Assembly: GCF_030730925.1 (NCBI RefSeq) | Contig: NZ_JAVAMB010000009.1 | Location: 124,001 to 188,000 of the forward strand | From: Flavobacterium sp. DG2-3 | GTDB lineage: Bacteria; Bacteroidota; Bacteroidia; Flavobacteriales; Flavobacteriaceae | Reading direction: 5' to 3' | Length of the DNA: 64,000 nucleotides | Part shown: positions 20,020 through 28,953 of the stretch, piece after piece | Layout of the letters: the number at the start of each line of letters is the position of its first letter | Numbering within the stretch: the stretch's first letter is position 1 | The notes under the pieces: generated by a model | Told to the model about the DNA's origin: nothing | The model's database searches: none | Seen by the model: only the letters and a program-made list of their open reading frames with translations | Made by a program: the position numbers and the translations under genes

Positions 20020-20556
20020 ATGAAAAAATTAAAACAAAATATAACACGTTTACTTGCAGCAGTATTTGTACTTACTTCATTTGCATCTTGTGACGAGGTA
20101 GGAGATACTGATCCAGGAGGAACATCAACTGAATCAATGGCAGGAGACTGGTATGTTCAAACATTGGTTGACGGAAAAGTAGTAGCTGATTATGCTCTTA
20201 TTTCTACATACAATACAGCAGCAAACGACGGAAAAGAATTCTGGATTGATGACCATGGTCACGTTTGGGATTTTAAAGTTAAAACACCAGTAACTATTGG
20301 TACACTATCATTTGCAGGAAATAATTTACCTAGTAGTATTGTACACGATGTTGCTTCAACACCAGAGATTGAAACTTATGATGTTAATGTAACCATCACA
20401 GAAGGAAAAATCACTAAAAACGACACTAAAACTTCTGGAGGCAATACTACGGACGGAATCTCTTTTAAAGCTGTATTCTCAGATGACACAGACGCTGGAA
20501 CTGTCTATGAAATAAGAGGTTACAAAAGAACTGGTTTCCTAGAAGACGAACACTAA
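20020..20556 (+). CDS. Small lipoprotein, Lipid_bd (PF12888)-like
   Basis: A 178-residue lipoprotein: signal peptide, lipobox FASC (Cys24), then an acidic Ser/Thr/Gly linker and a compact beta-rich domain starting MAGDWYVQTLVDGKVV and ending YEIRGYKRTGF. The pattern fits the lipocalin-like 'lipid-binding putative hydrolase' family often found last in SusCD operons. It is the fourth gene of the operon (15-base gap) and is followed by a strong terminator. No catalytic residues are apparent, so 'hydrolase' should not be read literally. Confidence 0.6.
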   Translation: MKKLKQNITRLLAAVFVLTSFASCDEVGDTDPGGTSTESMAGDWYVQTLVDGKVVADYALISTYNTAANDGKEFWIDDHGHVWDFKVKTPVTIGTLSFAGNNLPSSIVHDVASTPEIETYDVNVTITEGKITKNDTKTSGGNTTDGISFKAVFSDDTDAGTVYEIRGYKRTGFLEDEH

Positions 20557-20584
20557 TACTTAATTTAAGTATAGTAATATTAAG

Positions 20585-20614
20585 ACCGCCCTGTATTAAC
20601 AGGGCGGTTTTTTT
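20585..20614 (+). terminator. Rho-independent terminator of the second SusCD operon
   Basis: A 10-bp GC-rich stem (ACCGCCCTGT pairing with ACAGGGCGGT), ATTA loop and a T7 tract. Confidence 0.95.
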
Positions 20615-20630
20615 ATAGAAACATATTACC

Positions 20631-20638
20631 TATATTTG
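20631..20638 (+). promoter_or_regulatory. -7 box for the RlmB-like gene, leaderless layout
   Basis: TATATTTG matches TAnnTTTG exactly and ends four bases before the ATG at 20643. A clear -33 TTG is not present at the expected place, which is occupied by the terminator T-tract. Confidence 0.5.
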
Positions 20639-20642
20639 TCCA

Positions 20643-21377
20643 ATGGAAAAAGAACATCAAATATTTGGCATTAGAGCCATTATAGAAGCAATTCAGGCAG
20701 GAAAAGAAGTAGATAAAGTCTTCATACAGAAAGATATTTCTGGTGAACTTATGAAAGATTTAATGAAAGTGATGAAACGTGCAAACGTTAACTTCTCGTA
20801 TGTTCCTGTAGAAAAACTAAACCGACTTACACCAAACAATCACCAAGGTGCAGTAGCAACCATCTCTCCTATTGGTTTTATGGATTTAGAACATTTGGTT
20901 GAATCTACAGTTGAGTCGGGTAAAAAACCTCTTTTTCTTATCTTAGACCAGATATCAGATGCTAGGAACTTTGGTGCTATTATTAGAACAGCTGAATGTA
21001 CTGGCGTAAATGGAATAATTGTTCAAAAAGCTGGTTCTGCTCCTGTAAATGGAGATACTGTTAAAACTTCTGCCGGTGCGGTATTCAATGTGCCTATTTG
21101 CAAAGTTGAGCATATCAAAGATGCTATTTTTTACTTGCAAGGTTCTGGAATTAAAACAGTAGCTGCAACTGAAAAAACAGATCAAAACATATACGATATA
21201 TCATTATCAGAACCTTTAGCTATTATTATGGGATCTGAAGATCGAGGAATCAATCCGTCAGTTTTAAAAATAGTAGACGAAAAAGCAAAACTGCCGATGT
21301 TTGGTTCAATTGGATCTTTAAATGTATCGGTTGCCTGTGGCGCCTTTTTATACGAAGCTGTTCGACAAAGATCCTAA
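20643..21377 (+). CDS. rlmB: TrmH-family 23S rRNA 2'-O-ribose methyltransferase (RlmB-like)
   Basis: SPOUT-class methyltransferase expected to methylate G2251 of 23S rRNA using SAM. The N-terminal substrate-binding domain (residues 1-76, HQIFGIRAIIEAIQAGKEVD) is followed by the knotted catalytic domain with the three motifs: ILDQISDARNFGAIIRTAE (motif 1, about 101-119), LAIIMGSEDRGINPSVL (motif 2) and GSIGSLNVSVACGAFLYE (motif 3). At 244 residues it is a normal RlmB length. The precise target nucleotide is inferred from the family. Confidence 0.88.
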   Translation: MEKEHQIFGIRAIIEAIQAGKEVDKVFIQKDISGELMKDLMKVMKRANVNFSYVPVEKLNRLTPNNHQGAVATISPIGFMDLEHLVESTVESGKKPLFLILDQISDARNFGAIIRTAECTGVNGIIVQKAGSAPVNGDTVKTSAGAVFNVPICKVEHIKDAIFYLQGSGIKTVAATEKTDQNIYDISLSEPLAIIMGSEDRGINPSVLKIVDEKAKLPMFGSIGSLNVSVACGAFLYEAVRQRS

Positions 21378-21428
21378 AAAACACATTGAGATTAAGATGC
21401 GAATGAAATAATTAAATACCTTTAATTA

Positions 21429-22232
21429 ATGCTTTCAAAATCTAATTCAAATCTAAAAATTACATTATTCCGTTGCCTGTTTGTAGTTTTACTAATTACA
21501 AACAGCTACGGACAAAACACTACGTATAATCAGTTTTGGAATGAATTTCAGTTTAACCAAAGCATAAATAAAAAATGGGCAACTGAAATAGATGTCGCAA
21601 CAGCTTACAGCAGTAAAGAATCTTCACCAAATTTATTCGAAAATACTACTCAGAGATCTTTAAGAGCTTGGGGGCATTATTACTTTTCTCCAAGATGGAA
21701 ATTTTCAGCTTTTGCCGCCTATTACAATAACAAAGATGTTCCCGAAATTGGCCAGTTCGAATCTCCCGAATGGCGTTTTGCTCTTCAAGGCACTTATTAC
21801 TTTCATAAAACAGGCTATACTTTGAGTACAAGAATGCGTACTGAATTTCGTCATATTAAAAATGGAGATGATGAATTTGAAAATGTCTTTAGATATCGTC
21901 AGCAGATTAAATATATACAGCCAATTAACAGTAAATTTTTAAGAGCCGGTGTTGTATATGCAATTGCATCTGACGAGCTTTATTTCAAGTCTGGAGCAAA
22001 AGTTACGGGTGAGAGTTTCTTTGATAGAAATCGGTTAAATGTTGGCGCTGGTTATTTGTTTACAGATGACTTTCAAGTTGAATTAACTTATTGCAATGAA
22101 TATCTTCCGAGAAACAGTGGGAATCAAACCACAAATGCAGCTTCGCTTACCATATCTTTCAATAATCTTTTTCGAAATCTTCAAAAGAAAATCCAAGACA
22201 AAAAACATCCCGAAGCAAAAGACGAAGAGTAA
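21429..22232 (+). CDS. DUF2490 outer-membrane beta-barrel protein
   Basis: A 267-residue exported protein with a signal peptide ending ITNSYGQ. The start of the mature part, NQFWNEFQFNQSINKKWATE, and the strand pattern with SPEWRFALQGTYYF and TRMRTEFRHIK match DUF2490, a Bacteroidota barrel family of unknown function. The barrel ends SLTISFNNLF and is followed by a lysine-rich tail, unusual for a barrel that normally ends in an aromatic residue. It converges with the gene at 22234, stop codons almost touching. A TACCTTTA box at 21417-21424 ends four bases before the ATG. Confidence 0.75.
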   Translation: MLSKSNSNLKITLFRCLFVVLLITNSYGQNTTYNQFWNEFQFNQSINKKWATEIDVATAYSSKESSPNLFENTTQRSLRAWGHYYFSPRWKFSAFAAYYNNKDVPEIGQFESPEWRFALQGTYYFHKTGYTLSTRMRTEFRHIKNGDDEFENVFRYRQQIKYIQPINSKFLRAGVVYAIASDELYFKSGAKVTGESFFDRNRLNVGAGYLFTDDFQVELTYCNEYLPRNSGNQTTNAASLTISFNNLFRNLQKKIQDKKHPEAKDEE

Positions 22233-22233
22233 A

Positions 22234-22737
22234 TTAATTTTCGTCTTTCTTTAAAAAACACTTGAGCTGTTCTAAAATGGCTTTTTTATAAAGCTTAAAG
22301 TTATAGCTCCTCACAAATTCAGTGCCTTGCATATTGATTTCTGCGCTGACAGCTTCATAATTAGAAAAGGCATCGATGTCTTTAACATCAATTAGATAAA
22401 GAACCTGCATTATAGAATCGTTACGCTGATATTGTGTATCGTAATGAGCCAGTTTATAAGTATTATTATCTGCGAGATGAATAACTAAATCATCTTTAAT
22501 TTTTTTTCCTTCTTTCTTTTCTGGAAACGGTGTGGGCTGTAAAGCAACAAAATAATGTTCTTTGTCGGTAACAATATTAATTTTCAACGATTTTGATTTT
22601 GTAGAATAAAAAACTGCAGGTTCAAAATAGTACATCATACTTCCGTCTGCCTGCACTCTATTTTTTATTTCACATTGAGCAATGCCTTTTGAATTATAAA
22701 CAAAACAAAAGAATAAAATTAAAAACTTCATTTTCAT
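22234..22737 (-). CDS. Conserved exported protein of unknown function
   Basis: About 167 residues from the ATG at 22737 (MKMKFLILFFCF); the upstream in-frame TTG at 22746 is less likely. A signal peptide ends near GIAQC. The rest is a small alpha/beta domain with no recognised motif (PAVFYSTKSKSLKINIVTD, YLIDVKDIDAFSNYEAVSAE) and ends with a Lys-rich helix containing one Cys. It lies 42 bases downstream of the rhomboid gene on the same strand, so the two may be co-transcribed. No function can be given. Confidence 0.6.
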   Translation of the reverse strand: MKMKFLILFFCFVYNSKGIAQCEIKNRVQADGSMMYYFEPAVFYSTKSKSLKINIVTDKEHYFVALQPTPFPEKKEGKKIKDDLVIHLADNNTYKLAHYDTQYQRNDSIMQVLYLIDVKDIDAFSNYEAVSAEINMQGTEFVRSYNFKLYKKAILEQLKCFLKKDEN

Positions 22738-22779
22738 AATGCTCAAAATTAAATTGTTAGTATAACAAATTTACTCTTT

Positions 22780-23580
22780 TTATTTTAAAGGCAATTCTTG
22801 ATCCGTTTCTTCACTTGAATCTGCTTTTTTGACTAAGATATAATTTACGGGATGACTTGCTGAAAAATACTCAATCTGCTCCTCTTCATCTTCATATGAA
22901 ATAGGAACAAAATTTCCATTCTCGTCAAAATGCTTCATAAAAGGATCATTGCTAGCATGAAAATCTGGTCGTTGCCAATCGTAAACAATGGGTTTTGCAT
23001 ATTCGGGAGCTTTATAAAATAAAGTCAAAACAAAACCTGTAATGAGTCCCGCTAAATGCCCTTCCCAAGAAATAGATTGATCTACATCTGGAAAAACATA
23101 CCAAATCATTCCGCCATAAAGCAAAATTACAGTTAAAGATAAAGCTACTAGTCTGTAATATTTAGTTTGAATTCCTTTAAAAAAAATAAAACTCACCAGA
23201 ACATAAATTAATCCGCTGGCACCAATATGAAAATTCTCTCTTCCGACCACCCACGTAATTAATCCTGAAAATATAATGCCGTAACCAATAACGCCAAAAG
23301 TCTGTTTTGGATAAAAAAACTGCATAGCCGCCAATAATATTAAAAGCGGAATACTATTGTTGTATAAATGATCTAAATTCTCATGAATAAATGGGCTGAA
23401 CAAAACACCTTGCAATCCTACAAAATCTCTAGGATAAATCCCGTATCGATAAAAATCAAAATCAAAGCGAATCTGAATCCAATATATTATCCATAAAAAA
23501 AGGACAAAAAATAACGGCAGTCCAATTACCGAATTTGAAAACTTAAAATTAGTATCGCTCATATTTTTCGAAAATAACAT
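22780..23580 (-). CDS. Rhomboid-family intramembrane serine protease
   Basis: A 266-residue inner-membrane protein with about six hydrophobic segments. The catalytic serine is in HIGASGLIYV (about residues 117-126) and the catalytic histidine is in SWEGHLAGLITGF (about 170-182); a conserved HENLDHLYNN lies in the early loop and second helix. The C-terminal 70 residues are soluble and acidic. An alternative ATG six codons in (23562) is possible. A TATTTTTG box lies upstream (23611-23604, minus strand). Substrates are unknown. Confidence 0.85.
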   Translation of the reverse strand: MLFSKNMSDTNFKFSNSVIGLPLFFVLFLWIIYWIQIRFDFDFYRYGIYPRDFVGLQGVLFSPFIHENLDHLYNNSIPLLILLAAMQFFYPKQTFGVIGYGIIFSGLITWVVGRENFHIGASGLIYVLVSFIFFKGIQTKYYRLVALSLTVILLYGGMIWYVFPDVDQSISWEGHLAGLITGFVLTLFYKAPEYAKPIVYDWQRPDFHASNDPFMKHFDENGNFVPISYEDEEEQIEYFSASHPVNYILVKKADSSEETDQELPLK

Positions 23581-23725
23581 TTAATTGAACTCAAAAAACT
23601 ATCCAAAAATATTTTACTGATAATTTGTCATATCAGAGAATAAAAAATTGTCTCAAATTGGAACAATCCTTCTCTCTTTGAAGTGTTTTAACTTTTGAAT
23701 GAATGAAATTTAAATCTTAAAATAG

Positions 23726-23733
23726 TAATTTTG
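23726..23733 (+). promoter_or_regulatory. -7 box for rarA, near-leaderless layout
   Basis: TAATTTTG fits TAnnTTTG and ends five bases before the rarA ATG at 23739. No TTG element was found at the expected -33 spacing, so the call is moderate. Confidence 0.45.
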
Positions 23734-23738
23734 TAATT

Positions 23739-25016
23739 ATGGAAGCACCTTTAGCAGAGCGTATTCGTCCGCAGAAATTAGAAGATTATATAAGCCAGCA
23801 CCATTTGGTTGGACCAACTGGTTCTTTAACACAGCAAATTTCAAAAGGAATAATTCCTTCTCTAATTTTCTGGGGGCCTCCTGGTACAGGAAAAACTACA
23901 TTGGCACAAATTATTGCGCAAGAATCAAAAAGACCTTTTTATATTTTGAGTGCCATAAATTCTGGCGTAAAAGATATTCGCGATGTTATTGAAAAAGCAA
24001 AACAAAGCGGCGGACTTTTTACTGCTAAAAATCCTATTCTATTTATTGATGAGATTCACAGGTTTAGTAAATCACAGCAAGATTCACTTTTGGCTGCAGT
24101 CGAAAAAGGTTGGATAACTTTAGTGGGAGCCACAACCGAAAACCCAAGTTTTGAGGTGATTCCTGCATTATTGTCACGTTGCCAGGTTTACATACTAAAT
24201 GCTTTTACAAAAGCCGATCTAGAAGCTCTATTAGAGCGCGCAATGAAAACTGACACCTATTTATTGACAAAAAAAATAAATTTAAAAGAAACAGAAGCTT
24301 TATTGCGTATTTCAGGAGGTGACGGAAGAAAACTCTTAAATGTATTTGAACTTGTTATTAATGCTTCTGCAGGAGATGACATTACTATAACTAATGATCG
24401 CGTTTTAGAATTGGTACAGCAGAATACTGTTCTTTATGACAAAACTGGCGAACAGCATTATGATATTGTTTCTGCATTTATCAAATCTATTCGAGGCAGT
24501 GATCCTAACGGAGCCGTTTACTGGCTGGCCAGAATGATCGAAGGTGGCGAAGATGTAAAATTTATTGCTCGAAGAATGCTTATCCTCGCAAGCGAAGATA
24601 TTGGCAATGCCAACCCAACAGCACTTATAATGGCCAATAACACATTTCAGGCTGTTACCACTATCGGATATCCAGAAAGTCGGATTATATTGAGCCAATG
24701 TGCAATTTATTTAGCGACTTCTCCAAAGAGTAATGCGTCATACATGGCAATTGGAACTGCACAGCAATTGGTTAAACAAACGGGCGATTTGCCTGTTCCC
24801 CTTCATTTGCGAAATGCGCCTACCAAATTAATGAAGGAATTAGGTTATGGAGACGAATACAAATATTCGCACGATTATGCCAATAATTTTGCCGAACAAG
24901 AGTTCTTGCCAGATGCCATAAAAAAAACGGTTCTTTACAATCCCGGAAACAATTCTAGAGAGAACAGTACCCGCGAATTTTTAAAGAACCGCTGGAAAGA
25001 TAAATACGGTTATTAA
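23739..25016 (+). CDS. rarA: Replication-associated recombination protein A (RarA/MgsA AAA+ ATPase)
   Basis: Clamp-loader-like AAA+ ATPase that acts at stalled replication forks. Walker A is GPPGTGKTT (residues 46-54), Walker B is ILFIDEIHRF (about 102-111), sensor 1 is GATTENPSFEV, and the C-terminal tetramerisation domain is recognisable by EDIGNANPTALIMANN and YMAIGTAQQLV. Its length is 425 residues, as in other bacteria. It overlaps a hairpin at its 3' end and converges with the gene at 25031. Confidence 0.93.
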   Translation: MEAPLAERIRPQKLEDYISQHHLVGPTGSLTQQISKGIIPSLIFWGPPGTGKTTLAQIIAQESKRPFYILSAINSGVKDIRDVIEKAKQSGGLFTAKNPILFIDEIHRFSKSQQDSLLAAVEKGWITLVGATTENPSFEVIPALLSRCQVYILNAFTKADLEALLERAMKTDTYLLTKKINLKETEALLRISGGDGRKLLNVFELVINASAGDDITITNDRVLELVQQNTVLYDKTGEQHYDIVSAFIKSIRGSDPNGAVYWLARMIEGGEDVKFIARRMLILASEDIGNANPTALIMANNTFQAVTTIGYPESRIILSQCAIYLATSPKSNASYMAIGTAQQLVKQTGDLPVPLHLRNAPTKLMKELGYGDEYKYSHDYANNFAEQEFLPDAIKKTVLYNPGNNSRENSTREFLKNRWKDKYGY

Positions 25017-25025
25017 ACCGTATTT
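25002..25025 (+). terminator. Probable bidirectional terminator between rarA and the gene at 25031
   Basis: A 10-bp stem, AAATACGGTT pairing with AACCGTATTT, loop ATTA, flanked by T-rich sequence on the plus side. The rarA stop codon lies inside the loop and right arm. Confidence 0.65.
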
Positions 25026-25030
25026 TATAT

Positions 25031-25822
25031 TTAAAATTTAACTACAACTTTTTCTGAAACCAATTTATCATTTTGAATAGATTCAAAATACCACTGTCCA
25101 TCTTCTTTTAAGATTAAAGAACCTTGAACATTATCTTTGGTAGCGATGTAAACATTTGCTTGTGAAGTTTTGAAAAGCTTCATAACTACTTTTGGAGTTT
25201 TATCAATCAATTGATAGCCAGATTCTGTTGGCTGAGCATACAATAAATTTGGGTCTTTTAAATCTATTGCAGGAGCAGATACTGTATTTGCTGGCGCAAC
25301 TTTTATTGCCGCTGCAGCAGGAGCAACAGAACTAGCCGCTGCTAAAGTTTCAGCAGTACGCTTTTGTGCAACTGGTGCTTTAGCCGATGTTGCAGGTGTA
25401 CCACTGTATTTATAATGCAATGCATAAATTGATTTAAAAGCATCATCTAAAGCTTCTCTATAGGCAACATCATAATCTTTTTCTCTACTTTTACCTATTT
25501 CAGATGTATAAACAAGTTGTCCATAACAATCTTTTAATTCTACAAAAAGTTTAGTTACCAAAAATGCATTGTCTTTTTTTACATCTGCGTATAAAACGTG
25601 GCAACGATCTGTAAGTGCGTCTGGCAATTGTTCATTGGTGTAATAAGCTTCAAAACCCGCTTTTAATAAATTTGACTTTGTTAATGTCGACAAACGATAT
25701 TGATTGTCTGTTTTTATAAAATCATATCTCAAAGGTACAATTACAGCTTTGTAATCATTAACAGACTGTGCGAATCCAGCAACTGAACATAAAATGGCAG
25801 TAAGTAAAAGTTTAATTCTCAT
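25031..25822 (-). CDS. Conserved flavobacterial exported protein, unknown function
   Basis: A 263-residue protein with a signal peptide (1-18, ending AGFAQ). Residues about 20-135 form one domain (YKAVIVPLRYDFIKTDNQYR, the C-DRCHVLYADVKK segment). An Ala/Pro/Val-rich linker spans about 140-185, and a small beta domain follows (GYQLIDKTPKVVMKLFKTS to the end). No known family is recognised. It is the last gene of a minus-strand group radC, HAD gene and this gene, with only 2-3 bases between them, so it is probably co-transcribed with them. Confidence 0.6.
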   Translation of the reverse strand: MRIKLLLTAILCSVAGFAQSVNDYKAVIVPLRYDFIKTDNQYRLSTLTKSNLLKAGFEAYYTNEQLPDALTDRCHVLYADVKKDNAFLVTKLFVELKDCYGQLVYTSEIGKSREKDYDVAYREALDDAFKSIYALHYKYSGTPATSAKAPVAQKRTAETLAAASSVAPAAAAIKVAPANTVSAPAIDLKDPNLLYAQPTESGYQLIDKTPKVVMKLFKTSQANVYIATKDNVQGSLILKEDGQWYFESIQNDKLVSEKVVVKF

Positions 25823-25824
25823 CT

Positions 25825-26511
25825 CTATAAATATTTTTTTAGTTCTAATAAATGGTTAATTTGTTTATAATCTCCAGAAACATCTAATTTTTTCTCATTA
25901 AAAAAGATTGCATCTAGTCCCGCATTTAAAGCTCCGTTTACATCAGCTTCAAAATCGTCTCCAATCATGATACTATACTCTTTTGAAGTATTGGCCAGCT
26001 TTAATGCATAATCAAATATAATACTATTTGGTTTTTTAACCCCAGCTAATTCTGAATTTGTGATTGTGCTGAAATAACCTCCAAGCGAAGCGTTATTAAT
26101 TTTCTTATCCTGCACATGAGCAAATCCGTTTGTTATAATGTGAAGATTATATTTTGGCTTTAAATATTCCAGGACTTCAATCGCTCCGTCAAAAAGATAA
26201 TTATTGTCGGTTAGAAATTCGATATAATCATTGGCAATTTCCAAAATACTTTCTTCCGAAATTACATAATTCAAAGCATCAAAAGAATACCTCAAACGAT
26301 TATAACGCAATTCTTGATGTGTAATTTTGTCATTCTGATACAATCTCCAGCATTCTTGATTGATCGGAATATATTCTTTAATAAAATCTTGGGTAATGAT
26401 TTCTTGGTATTTACTTTTAAAAATACGATCAAAAGCCATTTCTGAATTTTTATCAAAATCCCAAAGCGTATGATCTAAATCAAAAAAGATGTCGGTAATA
26501 TTGGTATTCAT
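25825..26511 (-). CDS. yjjG: HAD-superfamily nucleotidase, YjjG-like
   Basis: Soluble phosphatase, 228 residues. Motif I is FFDLDHTLWDFD (residues 9-20, with the two catalytic aspartates), motif II is the Thr of HIITNGF, motif III is a Lys in GVKKPNSIIFDYAL and motif IV is MIGDDFEADVNGA. The combination fits the noncanonical pyrimidine nucleotidase YjjG/YfnB group, which cleans oxidised or halogenated pyrimidine nucleotides. Substrate specificity is inferred. It lies between radC and the exported protein with 2-3-base gaps. Confidence 0.8.
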   Translation of the reverse strand: MNTNITDIFFDLDHTLWDFDKNSEMAFDRIFKSKYQEIITQDFIKEYIPINQECWRLYQNDKITHQELRYNRLRYSFDALNYVISEESILEIANDYIEFLTDNNYLFDGAIEVLEYLKPKYNLHIITNGFAHVQDKKINNASLGGYFSTITNSELAGVKKPNSIIFDYALKLANTSKEYSIMIGDDFEADVNGALNAGLDAIFFNEKKLDVSGDYKQINHLLELKKYL

Positions 26512-26514
26512 GGA

Positions 26515-27204
26515 TTAAAAGTTTCCTTCATCTACAAAACTATAATATTTTGATTCAGTAATAATCAAATGGTCTAAAACTTTAACATCTAACTTCTCTC
26601 CTGCTTCACGAATCTTTTTGGTAATCTGTTTATCAGCATCACTTGGAATCAAACTTCCGGAAGGATGATTATGGCACAAAATCAAGCCAGTAGCACATTT
26701 CTCAAATGCCAATTTAAAAATCAACCTGATATCAACAGTTGTACCTGCAATTCCACCTTTACTCAATTGTGCCTTAGAAATTACATTATTAGAATTATTA
26801 AGAAAAAGCACCCAAAATTCTTCGTGAGATAATTCACCAATTAAAGGTTGCATAACTTTAAAAACCATTTTACTGGAAGTTATTTTCACTGTTTCCTCCA
26901 TTTTTCCCGATCTTCTTCTAATCGACAATTCAAGAGCGGCGACAATTGTAACGGCCTTTGCCTCTCCTATTCCCTTAAATTTCATCAATTGCCCTGTTGA
27001 CAATTTCGATAAAGAATTAAGTCCTCCAACATTAGCTAAAATCCGTTGGCTCAATGCAACCGCAGATTCATTACGGCTTCCGGAACCAATTAAAATCGCT
27101 AATAATTCGGCATCGCTTAAGGCATCTTTTCCTTTATGCATTAATTTTTCGCGAGGCTTATCATCTTCTGACCAGTCTTTTATAGCGAAATGAGATTTTT
27201 CCAT
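26515..27204 (-). CDS. radC: RadC-family JAB/MPN-domain protein
   Basis: A 229-residue protein: an N-terminal helix-hairpin-helix part (MKFKGIGEAKAVTIVAALEL, about residues 69-88) and a C-terminal MPN domain with a complete JAMM metal site, ILCHNHPSGSLIPSDAD (H-x-H-x7-S-x2-D). Historically named a DNA-repair protein, but that role is disputed for the family; a metal-dependent hydrolase activity is likely. It is the first gene of a tight three-gene group. Confidence 0.88.
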   Translation of the reverse strand: MEKSHFAIKDWSEDDKPREKLMHKGKDALSDAELLAILIGSGSRNESAVALSQRILANVGGLNSLSKLSTGQLMKFKGIGEAKAVTIVAALELSIRRRSGKMEETVKITSSKMVFKVMQPLIGELSHEEFWVLFLNNSNNVISKAQLSKGGIAGTTVDIRLIFKLAFEKCATGLILCHNHPSGSLIPSDADKQITKKIREAGEKLDVKVLDHLIITESKYYSFVDEGNF

Positions 27205-27311
27205 ACTTAATAAATTTTCGAGAGCGAAGATATAAAAATTAAGAAAAATCTTTCAATTAATAATTAAGTAATTAGAAAATTTATCAATTAGATAATTGCC
27301 AACACCTATAA

Positions 27312-27341
27312 ATAAAAATGCCAATTGCATAACAATTGGCA
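27312..27341 (-). terminator. Rho-independent terminator after mpl
   Basis: TGCCAATTG and CAATTGGCA form a 9-bp stem with a 5-base loop; on the minus strand it is followed by TTTTTATTTAT. It lies about 30 bases after the mpl stop. Confidence 0.75.
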
Positions 27342-27371
27342 CATTATCTAATTTTCAAATGGACTAATTAT

Positions 27372-28727
27372 CTAATTAACCAACCCTTTCACATCATCAA
27401 AATTCAAACCTCCGTAATTTCCAGAACTCATTAATAAAAGTGCTGAATTATCAAGATTTAAATTGAACAAATATTCTTTAAACTCAGTTGGATTTGTATA
27501 AATAATTAAATCTTTTCTATTGAATGCTGTAGCAATCTGATCGTAAGTCACTTCTTCCAATTGTTTGATTTTTACCGCATCTGGCGAATAGAATACAACC
27601 GCAACATCGGCATATTCTAAAGCACCTTCGTATTCTTTTAAAAATGCTGCATTTAAACTACTGTAAGTATGCAATTCTAAACAAGCTACTAAAGTTCTAT
27701 TAGGATATTGTTCTTTTACGGCTTTTGTCGTTGCAGCAACTTTACTTGGAGAATGTGCAAAATCTTTATACGCAACTTTTCCTTTTCCCTCAGCGATTTT
27801 TTCTAAACGTTTAGATGCACCTTTAAAACTTGCAATTGCCTCGTAGAAATCTTCTTCGTCAACGCCCATATTTTGGCAGATCCATTTGGCCCCAGCCAAA
27901 TTATTTAAATTGTGTGCTCCAAAAACTTCAATCGGCATATCGCCTTCTGGAGTTTTTAATAAAGTCACACCATCATTTACCGAATATTCTGGAGTCGAAT
28001 ACGCAATTTTTCTAATCGGATTTGTTGCTGCTTCAGCAACACGTTTTACTTCTGGATCATTTTCGTTGTAAACTAAAATACCTCCATTTGTAATTTTTTC
28101 GATGAAAATCTCAAACTGCTCCACATAATTTTCATACGTTGGAAAAACATTAATATGATCCCAAGCAATTCCAGAAATCAATGCAATGTTTGGCTTATAC
28201 AAATGAAATTTAGGACGTCTGTCAATTGGTGACGACAAATATTCATCACCTTCCAAAACCATAAAATCATTTTCTTCAGTCAAATGCACCATAGTATCAA
28301 AACCTTCCAATTGCGCTCCAACCATATAATCGACTGCAATATTATGATAATGCATTACATGAAGAATCATAGAAGTAATCGTTGTTTTACCATGCGAACC
28401 ACCAATTACAACACGAGTTTTATTTTTAGACTGTTCGTATAGAAATTCAGGATACGAATATATTTTAAGTCCCAATTCTTGTGCTTTCAACAATTCCGGA
28501 TTATCTGCTTTTGCATGCATTCCTAAAATAATTGCATCAATATCGGCAGTTATTTTTTCTGGAAACCATCCCATTTCGGCAGGAAGAATTCCTTTTTTCT
28601 CCAATCTTGATTTTGAAGGTTCAAAAATAGCATCGTCACTTCCTGTAACTTGATATCCTTTATTGTGTAAGGCTAATGCTAGGTTGTGCATAGCGCTTCC
28701 GCCAATGGCGATGAAATGTGTTTTCAT
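27372..28727 (-). CDS. mpl: UDP-N-acetylmuramate:L-Ala-gamma-D-Glu-meso-DAP ligase (Mpl-like)
   Basis: Mur-ligase-family enzyme that attaches the recycled murein tripeptide to UDP-MurNAc. The N-terminal Rossmann domain starts HFIAIGGSAMHNLALAL, the ATP site is GGSHGKTT (residues 109-116), the central domain has LEGDEYLSSPIDRRPKF and HINVFPTYENY, and the C-terminal domain has KDFAHSPSKVAATTKAVKE. The start lacks the GIGGxGMSGIA of MurC, which together with GDEYLSS favours Mpl. It has 451 residues and its own terminator. Confidence 0.88.
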   Translation of the reverse strand: MKTHFIAIGGSAMHNLALALHNKGYQVTGSDDAIFEPSKSRLEKKGILPAEMGWFPEKITADIDAIILGMHAKADNPELLKAQELGLKIYSYPEFLYEQSKNKTRVVIGGSHGKTTITSMILHVMHYHNIAVDYMVGAQLEGFDTMVHLTEENDFMVLEGDEYLSSPIDRRPKFHLYKPNIALISGIAWDHINVFPTYENYVEQFEIFIEKITNGGILVYNENDPEVKRVAEAATNPIRKIAYSTPEYSVNDGVTLLKTPEGDMPIEVFGAHNLNNLAGAKWICQNMGVDEEDFYEAIASFKGASKRLEKIAEGKGKVAYKDFAHSPSKVAATTKAVKEQYPNRTLVACLELHTYSSLNAAFLKEYEGALEYADVAVVFYSPDAVKIKQLEEVTYDQIATAFNRKDLIIYTNPTEFKEYLFNLNLDNSALLLMSSGNYGGLNFDDVKGLVN

Positions 28728-28953
28728 TTAAAATTCCAAAAAATTAAAAATCCCAAATTCCAACTTGAATTTGGCATTTGATTATTTATGTTTTGTAGAT
28801 TCTGTGTTTTATTCTTCAAAAATAAGGAAATATAATATCTCCCATTTGGTTTTGGAGATAAATTAGTACTTTGTACGAAAATTAGTTGCAAATATTTCAC
28901 CCAGTTCCCAACCTTTTTTGAAATTTAAACATCTTTAGATTAAAACTTATTTT
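28728..28953. other. Divergent spacer between mpl and the macroglobulin gene
   Basis: AT-rich and non-coding. It holds short Flavobacterium-type tracts (TTCCAAAAAATTAAAAATCC, AAATTCCAA) but no complete promoter that I would place. Confidence 0.4.
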
